From assembly GCA_021464415.1 (NCBI GenBank), contig CM038467.1, positions 68,085,393 through 68,149,392 of the forward strand: DNA of 64,000 nt. Reading direction: 5' to 3'. This stretch comes from Lonicera japonica (taxonomy: Eukaryota > Streptophyta > Magnoliopsida > Dipsacales > Caprifoliaceae). Of this stretch, positions 22,270-35,039 are shown in pieces (the first letter of the stretch is position 1; each line of letters opens with the position of its first letter). Under the pieces are notes generated by a model that saw only the letters and a list, made by a program, of their open reading frames with translations, was not told the origin of the DNA and searched no databases. The translations under genes and the position numbers were made by a program.

Positions 22270-23340
22270 TTTTATGCAATTTTTAATTATATTCTTATTC
22301 AATTCCACTTTTTGGATAGTAAAACTGTGCCTAAAACTAATATCATAACTGTGCCATATAACTTGAAAATATTTGGGACAAGGAAAATATCATTGGTGGT
22401 ATGGAAAACTCCGTCTCTTATATGTTTAATGATGCGCCAAAGTTACGCTCCAAAATTCGAGCCAATTTATATGGAATGACAATAATAGTCCCAAATAATG
22501 TCTAATGGAACGGTTAACAATCCTTTCCAAATATTTTAGATCTTCCTTATTATTTAGGACAGCCACACAAATATGTTTCAAGTTATCTTTTAGCACGGCG
22601 TTTACCGTTGCATAAAGTGTTTACGATACCACCCTAATGTGATACCCTATAACCAACGCATGTGCCGTTCCAAAAAGTCATATGGGGCAGTTGCAAAATG
22701 AATTCCATAATAAAACAGAGAATTCCAAAACCAAATGCGTGCACGCACATTAATATGACAATTTTGTTGTTTCCACTGCTCTGAATTTTTTTCTCTTAGC
22801 ACGCATTTTCTTTCTTTCTACAAAAAAGAAAATTATAATTGCATATTTTCAGGAGTTTATGAACTGATTTTTTGGGCAGGAAGTTGAGAACTACAGGTCT
22901 TTTAGTCAAACATAAATTAGATCTAATATGAGGTGGCTTCTTATGGATTAATTCCAACAAAGTTAAAGAGGGAGGGGGGGATAATATACAGAAATTCCCT
23001 AGGTTATATACTCCTACACCCTCAAAATCAATATATTAAATCTCATTATAATTAAACTAAACTAAAATATTAGAACTAGAAATTGTCAATAAAGAAAAAT
23101 AAGGAGTATATATTACCTTATTTGCTTGGTTTAATTTCGTTTCTGTTTGAAGCATTTTCTTGCAGCACCACCAACACTGAGCAACGTCTTTGTTGGCACC
23201 GCTGCTAAATTTGGTGCCAATGAAAACATGAGAAATACATGTTGAAAGCATCTCTTTGAAAAATTGGAAGTCATATAAGAACTTGAAAAAAAAAATAAGA
23301 AGAAGAAGAAGCAATTGGACATGAAAGAAAACCCAACAAT
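22270..23340. repeat. Dispersed repeat, copy B (unclassified)
   Basis: Uninterrupted counterpart of 11050-12950, and so shows the repeat without the hAT insertion. It includes the conserved exon-like minus-strand piece (DVAQCWWCCKKMLQTETK, about 23140-23210). The family remains unclassified. Confidence 0.55.
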
Positions 23341-23649
23341 CAATCAATATCATCTATGGGATGAAAGGGCTTTAGGATCCGGTCCGTGAAATTAAAACTT
23401 AAAAAGGATTTTCTCCACCTTCCTAAAATTTAAAGGATGGGACCCTAGATCTATCAACGTAAGTCTCTCAGGTCACTAATCGTATTTACCTTCAGAGATC
23501 GCAAGTTTAAAATTTTACAAACGTGGCTTGTATAAAAAGAATGTACAAATCAATGAATCATCCAAGTTGTTTTCATTAGATCAATGCAATTGGGTTATAT
23601 AATTTCGCTGTCAGATCAATGCAAAATACTTGCTATAAATCGAGAAGAA
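23341..23649. other. Second half of the direct repeat, then AT-rich DNA
   Basis: Holds the second copy (23335-23510) of the imperfect direct repeat seen at 21586-21750. Nothing else recognised. Confidence 0.5.
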
Positions 23650-24320
23650 GACGAGATGATATTTTGGGGTAGTCTTTTTTTTCCTTTGTTCTTTCTTTCT
23701 TTGATTCTTTGAATTTTTTTCTTTTAAATATATTTAAATAAATGATATATATGTAGAGATTCTGCAATTAATTATATAGTTATGGCATGGTATAATATTT
23801 TTTTTAGCTTCAAAATAACCATAGCAAATAATCACGGAACTCTTAAGGAATTATTTGATAATAGTTCTAACGAATATTTTTGGAGTTGTTCAAAAACATA
23901 CTCTATATTTAGGCCTTCTGAAATTTTAGCTCAAATTTATTGATTTTCCTTTAAATCATATAACTAATATTGTGAAATGATTTCTTATACTTTTCTTTCT
24001 TTTTCTCAACATAATAATTTTTGTCACATCAAAATAGGAGATATCTTGACAAATTGCAGCATTCCCTCTTCATAAACAATGTTCATAACCAGGACGTCAA
24101 CCACATGGACGATGCTATAATCGGAAAAAGTGACATGTCTGTTAGACTTTGATCGTTTAAGAGAATGTGATTATACCATCTTCAGCGTCAACCGAACCAA
24201 ATGTCATCATAAAATTTATATCAGATGTGTCATTATTCACGATGAAATATGTAGTTGGAATACTTCAATTTGTCAAGATCTCGTATATTTTGGAAATAAA
24301 AAACTATTAGATTGAAAAAT
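23650..24320 (+). pseudogene. Decayed kinase/KEN-like family gene, copy C (5' part)
   Basis: The first exon reads LKELFDNSSNEYFWSCSK and PSEILAQI (about 23810-23940). It is homologous at DNA level to copies A and B at their 5' ends and to copy D. A second block, RRYLDKLQHSLFINN to DAIIGKSDMSVRL, follows (about 24036-24150). A frame change then leads into FDRLRECDYTIFSVNRTKCH. The 3' KEN-like part is absent. It faces copy D tail to tail. Confidence 0.5.
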
Positions 24321-24535
24321 GTGTAGTAAAAGTTTAAATAAGAGATATTTTGACATTTCACCCTATGTGTTGGGTCATATTTGCATTTGCACCTCATATT
24401 TTATTTTCTTCATTTATACCCCTTGTAACTTTCCACCCTCCGCTTTTTCTTCTAAATTGGATTTGCGCCCTATGCTTCATGGATAATTTTTATAGCAGCC
24501 AAGAATAATGAAGAGCTATGCACACAGAGAGGGGC

Positions 24536-24595
24536 GGTTGGGTTTGGGTTTGGGTTTGGATTTGGATTTGGATTTGGATTTGGATTTGGGGTTTA
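24536..24595. repeat. GGGTTT/GGATTT hexamer minisatellite
   Basis: About ten tandem hexamers, first GGGTTT, then GGATTT, then GGGTTT again. The period is six, not the seven of the plant telomere TTTAGGG. Confidence 0.8.
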
Positions 24596-24825
24596 AACTC
24601 AAAATAGTAACAAAACATTGGAAGTCGAAAGCAGATTTTCTTCAACAAAATGAAATTTGTAACATCAGTTAACTAAATTACTAATAATGGGGTGCAAGGA
24701 CCGAAATAAATTATGAGGTGTAAACTCAAATACCTTTGGTTCAAACTCGAAATATCTCTATATCTCTTTAATTAATCATTTCACATCTGAAGTTACAAAA
24801 TTTAAAGGAGAGGAAATAAAAATAC

Positions 24826-25100
24826 TTACCTTAAAATCCGAGCGAAAATTTTTGAAGGCGTAAATACAAAGTATTTTGTTGAACAACTCCAAAAATATTC
24901 CTTAGAACCATTATCAAATAAGTCCTCTAGAGTTTGACGATTACATGTCATGGTTATTTTGAAGTTAAAAAAAATATTACACCGCACCATAACTATAAAA
25001 TTAATTGTAGCATATCTAGACATTTTTTTTCCTTAAAATAAAATAAAAAAAGATTCTAAGAAAACAAAGAAGAAAATACTACCTCAAAATATCGTTTCTT
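24826..25100 (-). pseudogene. Decayed kinase/KEN-like family gene, copy D (first exon)
   Basis: Minus-strand frame with LEDLFDNGSKEYFWSCS and FVFTPSKIFARIL, clearly matching copy C. A flank of ACTACCTCAA type follows, as in the other copies. Only the first exon remains; it forms an inverted pair with copy C about 0.9 kb away. Confidence 0.5.
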
Positions 25101-25241
25101 CGTTTCCTTGAAATTCCAGGTTTTCCTTGCCATATGCAGCACTCATGGAAATTTGATATTGGAGAGGGGGGGGAGCGAAAGAAAGAAGACTGCGGCGGAT
25201 CAAAAAATGCACCAAGTATTTATAGCAGCATCATTCGTGAG

Positions 25242-25244
<3 letters not shown>

Positions 25245-25272
<28 letters not shown>
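25245..25272. repeat. Poly-C run of 28
   Basis: Uninterrupted C tract, one of several in the window. Its true length is uncertain because such runs are hard to sequence. Confidence 0.85.
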
Positions 25273-25273
<1 letters not shown>

Positions 25274-26440
25274 TTCAATTAAGTTGATTGATACTGTTTT
25301 ATAAAATTACACAAGAGGCACATTAAAAAAAAATTCTTAAAAAATGAAAATATATACAAAACAGTTTTGCATTAAATTTTTTGAATTACAAAGTTAAATT
25401 TTTTTATGTTTGCACAAAACAAAAATTTAGCATTTTAAACTACAATTGATAAACAGAAAAACTTACGCTACTAAAATTAAAAAATAGGCTCTTATTCAGA
25501 AAATTATTATTCCATAGATTTTTCATAAAAAAATGCTCATGGACAGGTCTTTTTACCAATTTCTAGAATCAATATAGAATGTGAAAAATGTTGGAAAATG
25601 AAAAAGTAAAAAGACAGGAATATACAATTTTAAGGGTGAGGATAAAAGCACCCTCAAAAACTAATTTAAGCATCCCTTTTTAATTTTTTTAAAGCACTCT
25701 TGTTAATTAAAGCACTCAAATAAAAACATGTTTACAATTATTATATAGTATTTAACTTGTCTTTTTAACCACGACAGGATGAATAATTCCTATCACAACC
25801 CTCATTTTGCAACCAACAAATCCATACGCACAAATATATTTATAATAATATACATATAGAATCAAGAAAAAATTGTATATATTTATACAAAATGTTTCCA
25901 ACTTACCGGGTTGTTCGCACATTTTCTTTTCCATAGGTTTTCCTTTGTTGCAAGCACATTTGAAGAAACTTTTCACCAAAAATGATGAATTTTTGGTTGA
26001 GTGTCCAAAGACTAGATAGAGTTCCACATTTTTGAAGTAGGAACAAAAGAGGAGGAAGCCAAACTAGTATCATCCCTTTCGAGCATGTAAGTTGCCAAGC
26101 TATATGCTGATTTAATAAAGAAAATTCCAGAGTTAGCCAAGTGAACCCATTCTTTTTAGAAAACTAGGATCACACCCCCCATTTTTGAAACATATTAGGG
26201 GTTAGGACAACCCTTATTGTGTTATTAGAATTACACCCCTCATTTCAAATTGTTTCTTAAAATAGGGTTTTTGTGATTAATGCATAGTTGTTTGTTATAT
26301 TGGAGAAGACAATTCTACCCATGACACCTTCTATGACAACATTGTTGATTGAGAAATTATTGGATTTTTTGTTCCTTACTTTAAATGTATTTTTCGGTAA
26401 TAAACAAACAATAAACAAATATATGAAAAATATTGAAAAA
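25273..26440. other. AT-rich intergenic DNA
   Basis: No supported gene. The minus frame 25752-26027 has no motif I recognise. Confidence 0.5.
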
Positions 26441-27950
26441 AAAATAATAGTCATTTGTATCTGTTTGTTATTTGTGATTTTGTTTCAGAAATTGTATTAA
26501 ATTATTATATAATATTATTTTATGTTCCAATTGTTTAAAAAACATACAAAATTTGTGATGTTTGTTTCTGATTTTAATCATATGTTTTATACATAAAATA
26601 TTTATCTATTTATAATATACATTTATTAATTTACGGAATTTTATTCATCTTTTTCGTATATATTAAATTATTATATAACTAGTTTATGTTTAACCCAAAT
26701 AAATACATGTATATGTTTGAATTGTTTCATAAAACATATTATAATATTTATGGTCCAGACATATTTTTGTATAAGTGTTATAATACATTGTTACTGGTTT
26801 AATAAAATTTTATTCATCTGCTCCGAAATATATTGAATTATTATTCATATATTTTATGTTTAATTAAAATAGCTATATGTATCTGTTTGTTATATCTGAT
26901 ATTGTTTTGGAGATTATATTAAATTATTATATAATATCATGATATGTTTCAATAGTTTTACTCATATGTTTAATACATAAAATTTGTATATGTTTATAAT
27001 ATATGTTTATTAATAAACAGAAAGTATTTGTTTAGTATATATTAAATTATTATATGACTATTTTATGTTTAACCCAAATAACTACATGTATCTGGTTGAG
27101 TTGTTTTATAAAATAGATTATAATATGTATGTTCCAAGCATATTTTTGTATTTGTATTATACTACATTGTTACTAGATTAATAAAGGTTTATGAATCTTT
27201 TCCAATAGTTTTACTCATATGTTTATGAATCTGTATCTGTTTGTTATTTTTGATATTGTTTCGGAGATTATATTAAATTATTATATAATATCCTGATCTA
27301 TTCCAATAGTTTTACTCATATGTTTAATACATAAAATTTGTATCTATTTATAATCTACATTTATTAATAAACAGAAATTTTTTGTATCTATTTCGTATCT
27401 ATTAAATTATTATATGACTATTTTATGTTTAACCCAAATAACTACATATATTTGTTTGAGTTGTTTCATAAAACAAATTATAGTATGTATGTTCCAAGCA
27501 TATTTTTGTATTTTTAATATATACTACATTGTAACTAGCTTAATAAAGGTTTATGAATCTTTTCCAATAGTTTTACTAATATATTTATGAATCTGTATCT
27601 GTTTGTTATATCTGATATTGTTTCGGAGATTATATTTAATTATTATATAATATCCTAATTTGTTCCAATAGTTTTACTCATATGTTTAATACATAAATTT
27701 TTTTTCTTTTTATAATATACGTTTATTAATAAACATAAATTGTATGTATCTATTTTGTATATATTAGATTATTATATGACTATTTTATGTTTAACCCAAA
27801 TAACTACATATATCTGTTTGAGTTTTTCATAAAACAGATTATAATATGTATGTTCCAAGCATATTTTTTTATCTGTATTATACTACATTATTACTAGCTT
27901 AATAAAGGTTTATGAATTTGTTCCAAAATATATTTAATTATTTCTCCTAA
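26441..27950. repeat. AT-rich long-period tandem array
   Basis: The landmark CTGTTTGTTA recurs at 26461, 26883, 27237 and 27599, giving units of about 422, 354 and 362 bp. Shared blocks are TATTAAATTATTATAT, TTTATGTTTAACCCAAATAA, TATGTTCCAAGCATATTTTT and TTAATAAAGGTTTATGAATC. The first unit is the most diverged. This could be a satellite seed or internal repeats of a large transposon, perhaps the MULE whose transposase begins near 29.7 kb. Confidence 0.7.
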
Positions 27951-28090
27951 ATTTTATGTTTAAATAGCGTATAGATGAATTTGTACGTTATGTTTAAATT
28001 TTGTATTTTTTAAACATTTTTTACAATAAGTTTAGCAATAAATTAAATATTTGTTCATTCATTTGAATTATTGCTATTAATGGATTCCAT

Positions 28091-28560
28091 CAGGGGCGTA
28101 GTCAGGAATTATAAATGACCCGGGCTAAGAATTAAATAATGACAACGTTAAAATATAACAAACCAAAATGCAACTATAATAAATTCAAATACATTCAAAA
28201 GATACCAACTTTTTATATACGTTGGAAGTGCAGATATGAAATATTCAAAAATATACAAAAAAATATAATAATTTCTCCTTATATCTAGCCATGTACGCCA
28301 TAAATACAAACAAAAAGACATAATAGCCTATCGTAATTGAACCTTGTGCTCCTTAATAGAATCAAAATGAAGGTGGTAAATGCATTGATAAAATTTTAAT
28401 AAGTGTAGAGTAGTAATATTAGAAAAAATGAGGTGGGCTATACACATTTATATACACATATATTTATAAATAAAATTTAAGTCTACTACTAAAAAAAAAA
28501 AAAAAAAAAAATTAGACCCGGGCTACAGCCCGGGGTAGCCCAAGCACAGCTACGCCCATG
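28091..28560. mobile_element. hAT MITE, copy 1
   Basis: The ends are CAGGGGCGTAG and CTACGCCCATG, flanked by a perfect 8-bp duplication GATTCCAT (28083-28090 and 28561-28568). A strong GC hairpin CCCGGGCTACAGCCCGGG sits close to the right end, after a poly-A stretch. It is nearly identical to 42704-43171. No coding content. Confidence 0.9.
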
Positions 28561-28568
28561 GATTCCAT

Positions 28569-29690
28569 TGAATTTAAACAAAAAAATTGTAATTATATGT
28601 ACGTATATTCTAATGCATTTAATACATATCTCCGTTAGATACATAATGGTGTAAAAAGGGGATTGGTTCATAATATCTATAATTAACGTACAATATTAAT
28701 TATATATGTATTCGTGCTAAATTATTAGCTGTCTATTGATGCAAGCTGTAGTGTGTGGTGATTACTGAAAAATTATTGTGTTACTTGAAACGTTAAATCG
28801 TTTAGCTTTCCATAATTAATACTACTATTATTATTACGTTAGTGTTTTGCGTTAATGGTATGGCAATATAGTTTAGAGAAAAGTGTGATAAAATTAGTAT
28901 CCATTTATTAGTTTTATTAAAAATGAATAGATCAACTTGTCAACATTATATATTCAACTTTAATATACGACGATATATATTAGTTTTTATATGACATGGA
29001 TGTGAATTTTAAAATTTTAAACAATTTTTTTGTCCAAAAAAATAAATAAATTAACAGCGTATATTTAACATTACTATCAATGTTGTAGTCTCAAACTTTC
29101 TAGAATTTCATAAATTATGAAATATGTATTACTGAAAACTAATTCTAAAAATAATTAGTGTTTTTAAGTTGTAGACCGGCAATGTATATTTTTAAAACTT
29201 ACTACATATTATGATTTTTGAATATAATGGTTGTATCATTTGGGATACACTCAATATATGGATCATACGTATATGCGTTAAAAAAGACAACTTTTTTGAA
29301 ATTTGAAAAAGTTATATAAATTAACCAGTTTTTAAAGTTTTAATTTACCCATCGGAGTTTCCGTTATATATAGCCAACGTCTTCATGTCCTTAATCATAT
29401 CGAAGGAATTATATCTGTTAGGTATTCCAATATAACTATTAACAGGGGTGCACAAAATCACTTGTTTGCAAAGTAAACCACTCGTTTACACGTTCAACAA
29501 AAGGTGACGACATTCGTGGACTCATATTCACTTCTTATTTGTATTATTATACGAATGTTTTTTATTATACTCACTGATACAATATTTACGTTTAGTAAAT
29601 GCAATTGTATTGTTTTACATTCATTATGTTATCCTATAGTGCAGGATAATGGATGTAGGCATAACTTTTGTTGCAATATGTACATTTAGG
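28569..29690. other. AT-rich intergenic DNA
   Basis: Nothing recognised before the MULE transposase remnant. The short frame at 29504-29689 has no domain. Confidence 0.5.
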
Positions 29691-29699
29691 TCGGCCACA

Positions 29700-31690
29700 A
29701 ATGCCATGTACATATAAGAACATTCATCATTCCAACAGCTACGCAGCGAGATAAAGGGATTTTTTGTCGACGCAGACTTGGGCACAAACGTAATCAGGTA
29801 TTCTCTAAATAGATGGGCTAAATGCAGTTTGAGTTCGGATCGCGACATACGCATGATGTTTGTGAGCCAAAGAGTTGCCAAGGCAAACTTCATTGATATC
29901 AAAGTTACCGAACTCCAAAATAACGTGATAACAATAGATCAGGTTGAAAGGGACATGCGTATGGAGCTCTGTGACCCCATAAGCAATGCCAATCCCGCAT
30001 TACTTGGTCACACCGAGCATGAAAGCATCATTTCTATGACAGATGCATGGAATACATACATAACATAAGTTAAGTAGGTTTTCTATAGAGGAGTGAAAGA
30101 GTTTAGGCAACAATTAATTAAATATACAATTGTTGTTGGTTTTAAAATAAAATTCATTAAAAACGACAAAACCAGAGTTACGGAAGTATGTGCTAAGCGT
30201 GTGGCAAGCGATTGCCCATGGCATATACATGCTTCTGTTTACAAATTGAATGGCAATTTCTACGTGAGGACATTCAATAATGTCTACAATTGTGGTGGTA
30301 ATATTACTGCCAGTAGGAGTGCTATGGTCACATCTCGAATTGTGGCTTAAATAATGATAAATATGATTCATGAAAATCCCCTATATCATCCCATTAACAT
30401 AATACGAGACCTGAAAACCAACTACGGGCTTGATGTGCCGTATTGGAATACTTGGTATGGTTGAGAATTAGTAAGGAAGGGGCTTCACGGCGATGACGAT
30501 GAATCTTACCAACAGCTCGTTGTGTACATATTTTCAATTATAGACGCAAACCTGGGATCGCATTATAGAATAGAGTTCGATAAGAAAACCACAATATTTA
30601 CCAGGTGTTTTGTATCTTTTGATGCATGCATAACATGTTTTAAATTTTGAAGGCCATATCTATGTTTGGATGGTACTCACTTGAAAAGTAAACACAAAGG
30701 TACTCTATTAGTAGCAACAGGAAAGAACGATGATTAAGGTGATCGATACAGTTTTTTTTTATTATCTGTTAATTTTCGTTTCGAATTAACAATTATATTA
30801 CATTAAGAAATAATTATTAATTAATATTTTGTACGTTCCATGGGACTATATCCTATTGTGTTTGCAATTGTTGACAATGAGAGCGATGAAAGCTGGGGTT
30901 GGTTTGCCGAACACCTACACTACATTCTTCAGGGTGATGATAGGAAAATCACATTCATGTCTGATCAAAACAATGGACTGATCAATGCAATCAGAGAATG
31001 GTTCCCTGGGCATCCTCATGCATTTTGTTACCATCATCTAAAGAATAATATTGAGACTAAATTCGCTAGATCAAATAACAGATACACATATGAGACAGTT
31101 ATTTAGCTTTTTACAAGTTGTGCGTACACGTTCTAAAAAAAATCGTTTCATGAAAAGCTTGATGAGCTGAAAAAGGAAGGTGGTGCGTCATAAAATCTTT
31201 TCTAAATGGTTTACCATTTGAAAATTGGGCAAACTCATACTTTCCGGGAGAATGATATGGTGAAATGTGCTCGAACATCATGGAATCATTCAATTCAATG
31301 TTACTTAACGAGAGAAAATTGGCCACCACATAGCTAGTTGATGGAATAAGAGCCAGGATTATGCGATTTATTGGCGATCAGTCACACAAAGCCAGCAAGT
31401 GGTCCACTGTTCTCTGCCCTAAATTTGAAATCTAGGGAATGTTATTCACACATCATTCTACCCATTGTTCAGAATCCCGATGACTTGCTTGACGATGATA
31501 AAGTTCTAGTGCTCCTTCCTCCAAAGACTAAGAATCAACTGGCAAGCCATGGACAAAACGATTCAAGTCAAACGGCAAAGTTGGAAAGATAAAATGTGGA
31601 AGGTGTGGTCAATTGGGCAGGCACAATCGTTGTAGATGTTCTGAGGTGGTCAATTGGGCAGGCACAATCGTTGTAGATGTTCTAAGGTTA
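29700..31690 (+). pseudogene. MULE (MuDR-type) transposase, decayed
   Basis: Ordered blocks: an N-terminal region SSFQQLRSEIKGFF and YSLNRWAKCSLSSD (29720-29840); the MuDR DNA-binding region FRQQLIKYTIVVGFKIKF, CPWHIHASVYK, FYVRTFNNVYNC (30096-30296); the transposase core YLCLDGTHLKSKHKGTLLVA (about 30660-30720) and GLYPIVFAIVDNESDESWGW (30840-30900); then DRKITFMSDQNNGLINAI and HAFCYHHLKNNI; then CARTSWNHSIQCYLTREN-like text; and a CCHC zinc knuckle KCGRCGQLGRHNR near 31595. The catalytic D of LDGTH is visible. Several stops, a stretch of non-coding DNA at about 30740-30840 and frameshifts make it a pseudogene. The gene is convergent with the Ulp1-like remnant at 35.0-39.6 kb. Confidence 0.8.
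31604..31687 (+). repeat. Tandem duplication of the zinc-knuckle tail
   Basis: GGTCAATTGGGCAGGCACAA and the following bases through GATGTTCT occur twice in a row (about 42-bp unit), with one base difference after the repeat. It repeats the end of the MULE transposase knuckle. Confidence 0.8.
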
Positions 31691-33102
31691 TTTAGCTTAT
31701 TATTAGGAAAATAATGTTCAACAATATATATCTAAATAAAGCGGGCAATATTATGTAAGCCGATTTATTAGGAAATCTTTTGTCTTTTGGATTAATCGCA
31801 AATGTTATACAATTGTTTCAGAAGTTAACATATATTAAATTTATATGTAAATATATAGGTATTTCATTAATTAGTACGTATTCAGATGGATTTTTTTTCA
31901 TTATCTGTTTATAACAAAACACTCATAAGACGTATAAAGAATGCATCTAGATGTGGCCTCATATATACTAAATAGTCCGTTTATTTTTATTATTATTTTC
32001 GTATACACCAATTTGTTAACATATACAAAACGCGTGTAAATAATGCATCGACCATTATTGGTTTCATAAAATTGTGAATATATTATGTTACATTTACATA
32101 TTTTTGTTCATCGTATATGTGATGCTCATTATTCAATTATTTGATAAACAGATACACAAGTTATCACAGGTACATATATTTTCAGCAATTTTCAAACATA
32201 AACGTTTTATGTTTTGTACTAATAATTTGGGGCAGTTATTAAAACCACATCATTGGGGATATAACGTTAGGTGTAACTTATATTGTTCATCTTTTGACTA
32301 TTGTATAGAAAATGCGATTTAAATAAGTTTTAATCGTGGTCACATAAAAAGTAACTTGCATAGTTTGATTCAAATAATAGACAAACTTAGATCAGTTAAT
32401 GGATACAACTCTTATTAGTTTATTATCTTATTTTATCAATGATGTACATGTATTCCAAATAAATTCAAATATATCTTTCACATTTTTTATTTAAGTAATC
32501 ATAAACTTTGTTGAGATACATATATAATTGTTTAGAAAACGAATCATTAATTTAATATAGGATGTGGACTTTTGCATATGTATTGAACACGAGTACATTT
32601 ATTTGAATATTATTGATTTTTGCAGTAAGTTTATGTAAAATAAAACATATTATAGGTGTCGGTGTTCCATCTGTTTTAAACACACAATAAAGTTTGGTTT
32701 CGTATATCTTATTATTCAATTACATAATAAACATTTACATTATGCTTTCATTGTAAATAGTATATATACAATATGATTATATAATAAACATATACAGATG
32801 GAATTTAATATACATGTATTTTTAGCAAATATACCTTCATAAGCATTCTAAGTTTAAAAAATGAATTGTTGTTTGGATTGCATATTTGTATGCATATAAA
32901 ATGGTAGTATTATATTATTATCTGGCTAATAAAATACGATTCATATTAATCTCATTTCATTGCAAACATGATGTACCATGTCATTGATTTCATACTGTAC
33001 CAATGTCGCTGGATTATTATATATGCATATATAATACGATATAACCATGTTTGTGTTCCATTTCACATTTTGAATTACCTGTTCACAAGAATGACTTATT
33101 AA
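31691..33102. other. AT-rich non-coding DNA
   Basis: No gene. It may be internal DNA of the decayed MULE lying between the transposase and the Ulp1-like gene. Confidence 0.4.
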
Positions 33103-33107
33103 CTGTC

Positions 33108-34784
33108 AGAAGCGCCGAAAATACTTCCGTGCTTAGGTACCCAACTGCAGGTTGTCAAGTTATAATACTTGGTAAGTCCAAGTGTCGAACCACAAGGATA
33201 GTCGGAAAGACGATGTGGTGATGACGAGTCCAAGGTTTTTGGTAAGGGAATTTAATTGGTTGATTTTAAAGTCTTGCAATAAAAATTAAAATGATGTAAC
33301 AATAGATGAGAAAAGGCTAAGGCATTATATAATTCATTTGTTTTGCAAAGTTAAGTAAAATCAACCTCATTCAAAGTTCTCAATTCAATTCCTAAGTGTT
33401 GAATATTTTACCCATTTCTAAGCAAAAGGGTGTGGAGCAAAAGTAACACATTCCCATATAAATGTCATATAAAGAAAGGGTGTAAACAAATATCAACACA
33501 AGTATATCTCTCATTTTTATCTTGTGACAAAGGGTGTGAAGTAAGTGCAACCCATTCCCATATAATGTCAACTAAGATTCAAACTTAAAATACACAAAAA
33601 GAAAAGGCAAAAAATTAAACTAATCATTTAAGAACTCATTGTTAGTTTCCCCTAGGCAAATGACTTGATTATGAAAATGGCCAACTACAAGGAGTTTAGC
33701 TCGATAAATCATAACATTTCATTTGACTAAGATTGGGAGATCTAGGTGGAGGTCAAACCGTCCTATATAGACTTATTTGATAAATACAAATTGAATCCTT
33801 AAAATGATTAATGAAGTTGTTTATGACATAAATTTAAAAGATCCTCTTTGGTAATACTTTAACTAAGAAGATGACGAGTCTTAAAATCACATAAAGTGTA
33901 GAAAGCACTCAACATATCATTAAAGTATTAAAAGATTAAAATCTCAAATTTATGGTGTTTCCATGAATATTCAAAAACTAATCATGCTTGGCAATGAAAA
34001 GTATCTCATTCAAAGAAAGAATGGACATAGGCTAGTAAGAAATACACAAGTGTATCATCTCTTCATTAATGCTTGAGATCTATGTATACAAGGCATACAA
34101 AGTCAAATCATCATATGAAAATTATCTTACTAGCTTATGAATGGTTGAAAAAATGGAGAAGATGAAGGATTCAAAAAGTATTTAACAATACTAACAATGG
34201 AATGAGAATTGAACTTACATATTTAATGCATTGCAAATTTCAACTTTTAGCCTTAGCAAAGAAATTTACTCCATAATAAATGTAGAGACAAGAATTATAA
34301 AAGTGAATTCCATTTCTCTCTCTAGAAAAAAATATTACAAGCTCTCTATAAATTGAGAAATGAGAAGTAAAAATAAGACTCCTCTCCAAAGCAACAAAGA
34401 AGACTATAAATAGGAGAGTTGTGTTGGATGGCAAAAATAAACAATGCTTTTTTTATTTTTGGTGGAGAATTCCACTATCTTGGATGCTCTTTAATCACAT
34501 GGACAATTCCACTTTCTTTCTTTAATCACATGGACATGGAGACTTCCACTTTCTTGGATTCCTTTTGTCCATGGAAAACTCCACTATTGTATTAAATACA
34601 ATATTTCTTGAAATCTAAAGGCACCAAAATAAACACAAAATGTGCCTTTCCAAGCATTGTTAAATACAAAAGTGCTACGAGACTAATCGCGAAATAAGTT
34701 GGCAAACCGAGTAGTTTTAGAGAAATAAACGTGTCAAACAACTCCGAAAATGAGCGTATGAATGACAATATTAAGCGTTTATCA
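33108..34784 (+). mobile_element. Solo LTR, family 1, copy A
   Basis: Flanked by a perfect 5-bp duplication CTGTC (33103-33107 and 34785-34789). It matches, in inverted orientation, 57064-58634, whose ends read TGACGCGCC...TTTATCA (in LTR orientation). Here the first bases are mutated to AGAAGCGCC. A TATAAATA box on the plus strand at 34405-34412 fits an LTR promoter in this orientation. No internal retroelement sequence lies beside it, so it is a solo LTR left by recombination. It separates the MULE transposase and Ulp1-like remnants. Confidence 0.8.
34405..34412 (+). promoter_or_regulatory. TATA box of solo LTR copy A
   Basis: TATAAATA followed by GGAGAG, about 1.3 kb into the 1.68-kb LTR. 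The matching segment is deleted from the copy at 57064-58634. Confidence 0.5.
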
Positions 34785-34789
34785 CTGTC

Positions 34790-35039
34790 AGGTCCCACCA
34801 TTTACACATATATTGCCTATGTCTAAGACAATGAAATTAGCGATTATAATTTATTACATAAACTTAAAATATATTTATAATATTTGCATTTATACTGACT
34901 AACTCCATTACAGATATCCAAAAGTGCAAAAGTTTCCATAATATATAGTGAAAATTATAATATATTCCTTATTATAGTTTATTTAATACGCAAATAGTTC
35001 ATATTTAAAGATAAAACTCATGATATCTTTGATCTTTTA
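34790..35039. other. AT-rich spacer
   Basis: Nothing recognised. Confidence 0.4.

Noticed and set aside
22115..22270. Harbinger MITE suggested by TTAGAACATCTTTATTCATTG
   Set aside because: No matching right end with a TTA/TAA duplication was found.
21586..23510. Possible LTR pair (direct repeats 21586-21750 and 23335-23510)
   Set aside because: Imperfect, no TG...CA ends, no primer site and no coding region between. Kept only as a direct repeat.
24536..24595. Telomere-like GGGTTT repeat
   Set aside because: The period is six with GGATTT variants; the plant telomere unit is seven (TTTAGGG). Treated as a minisatellite.
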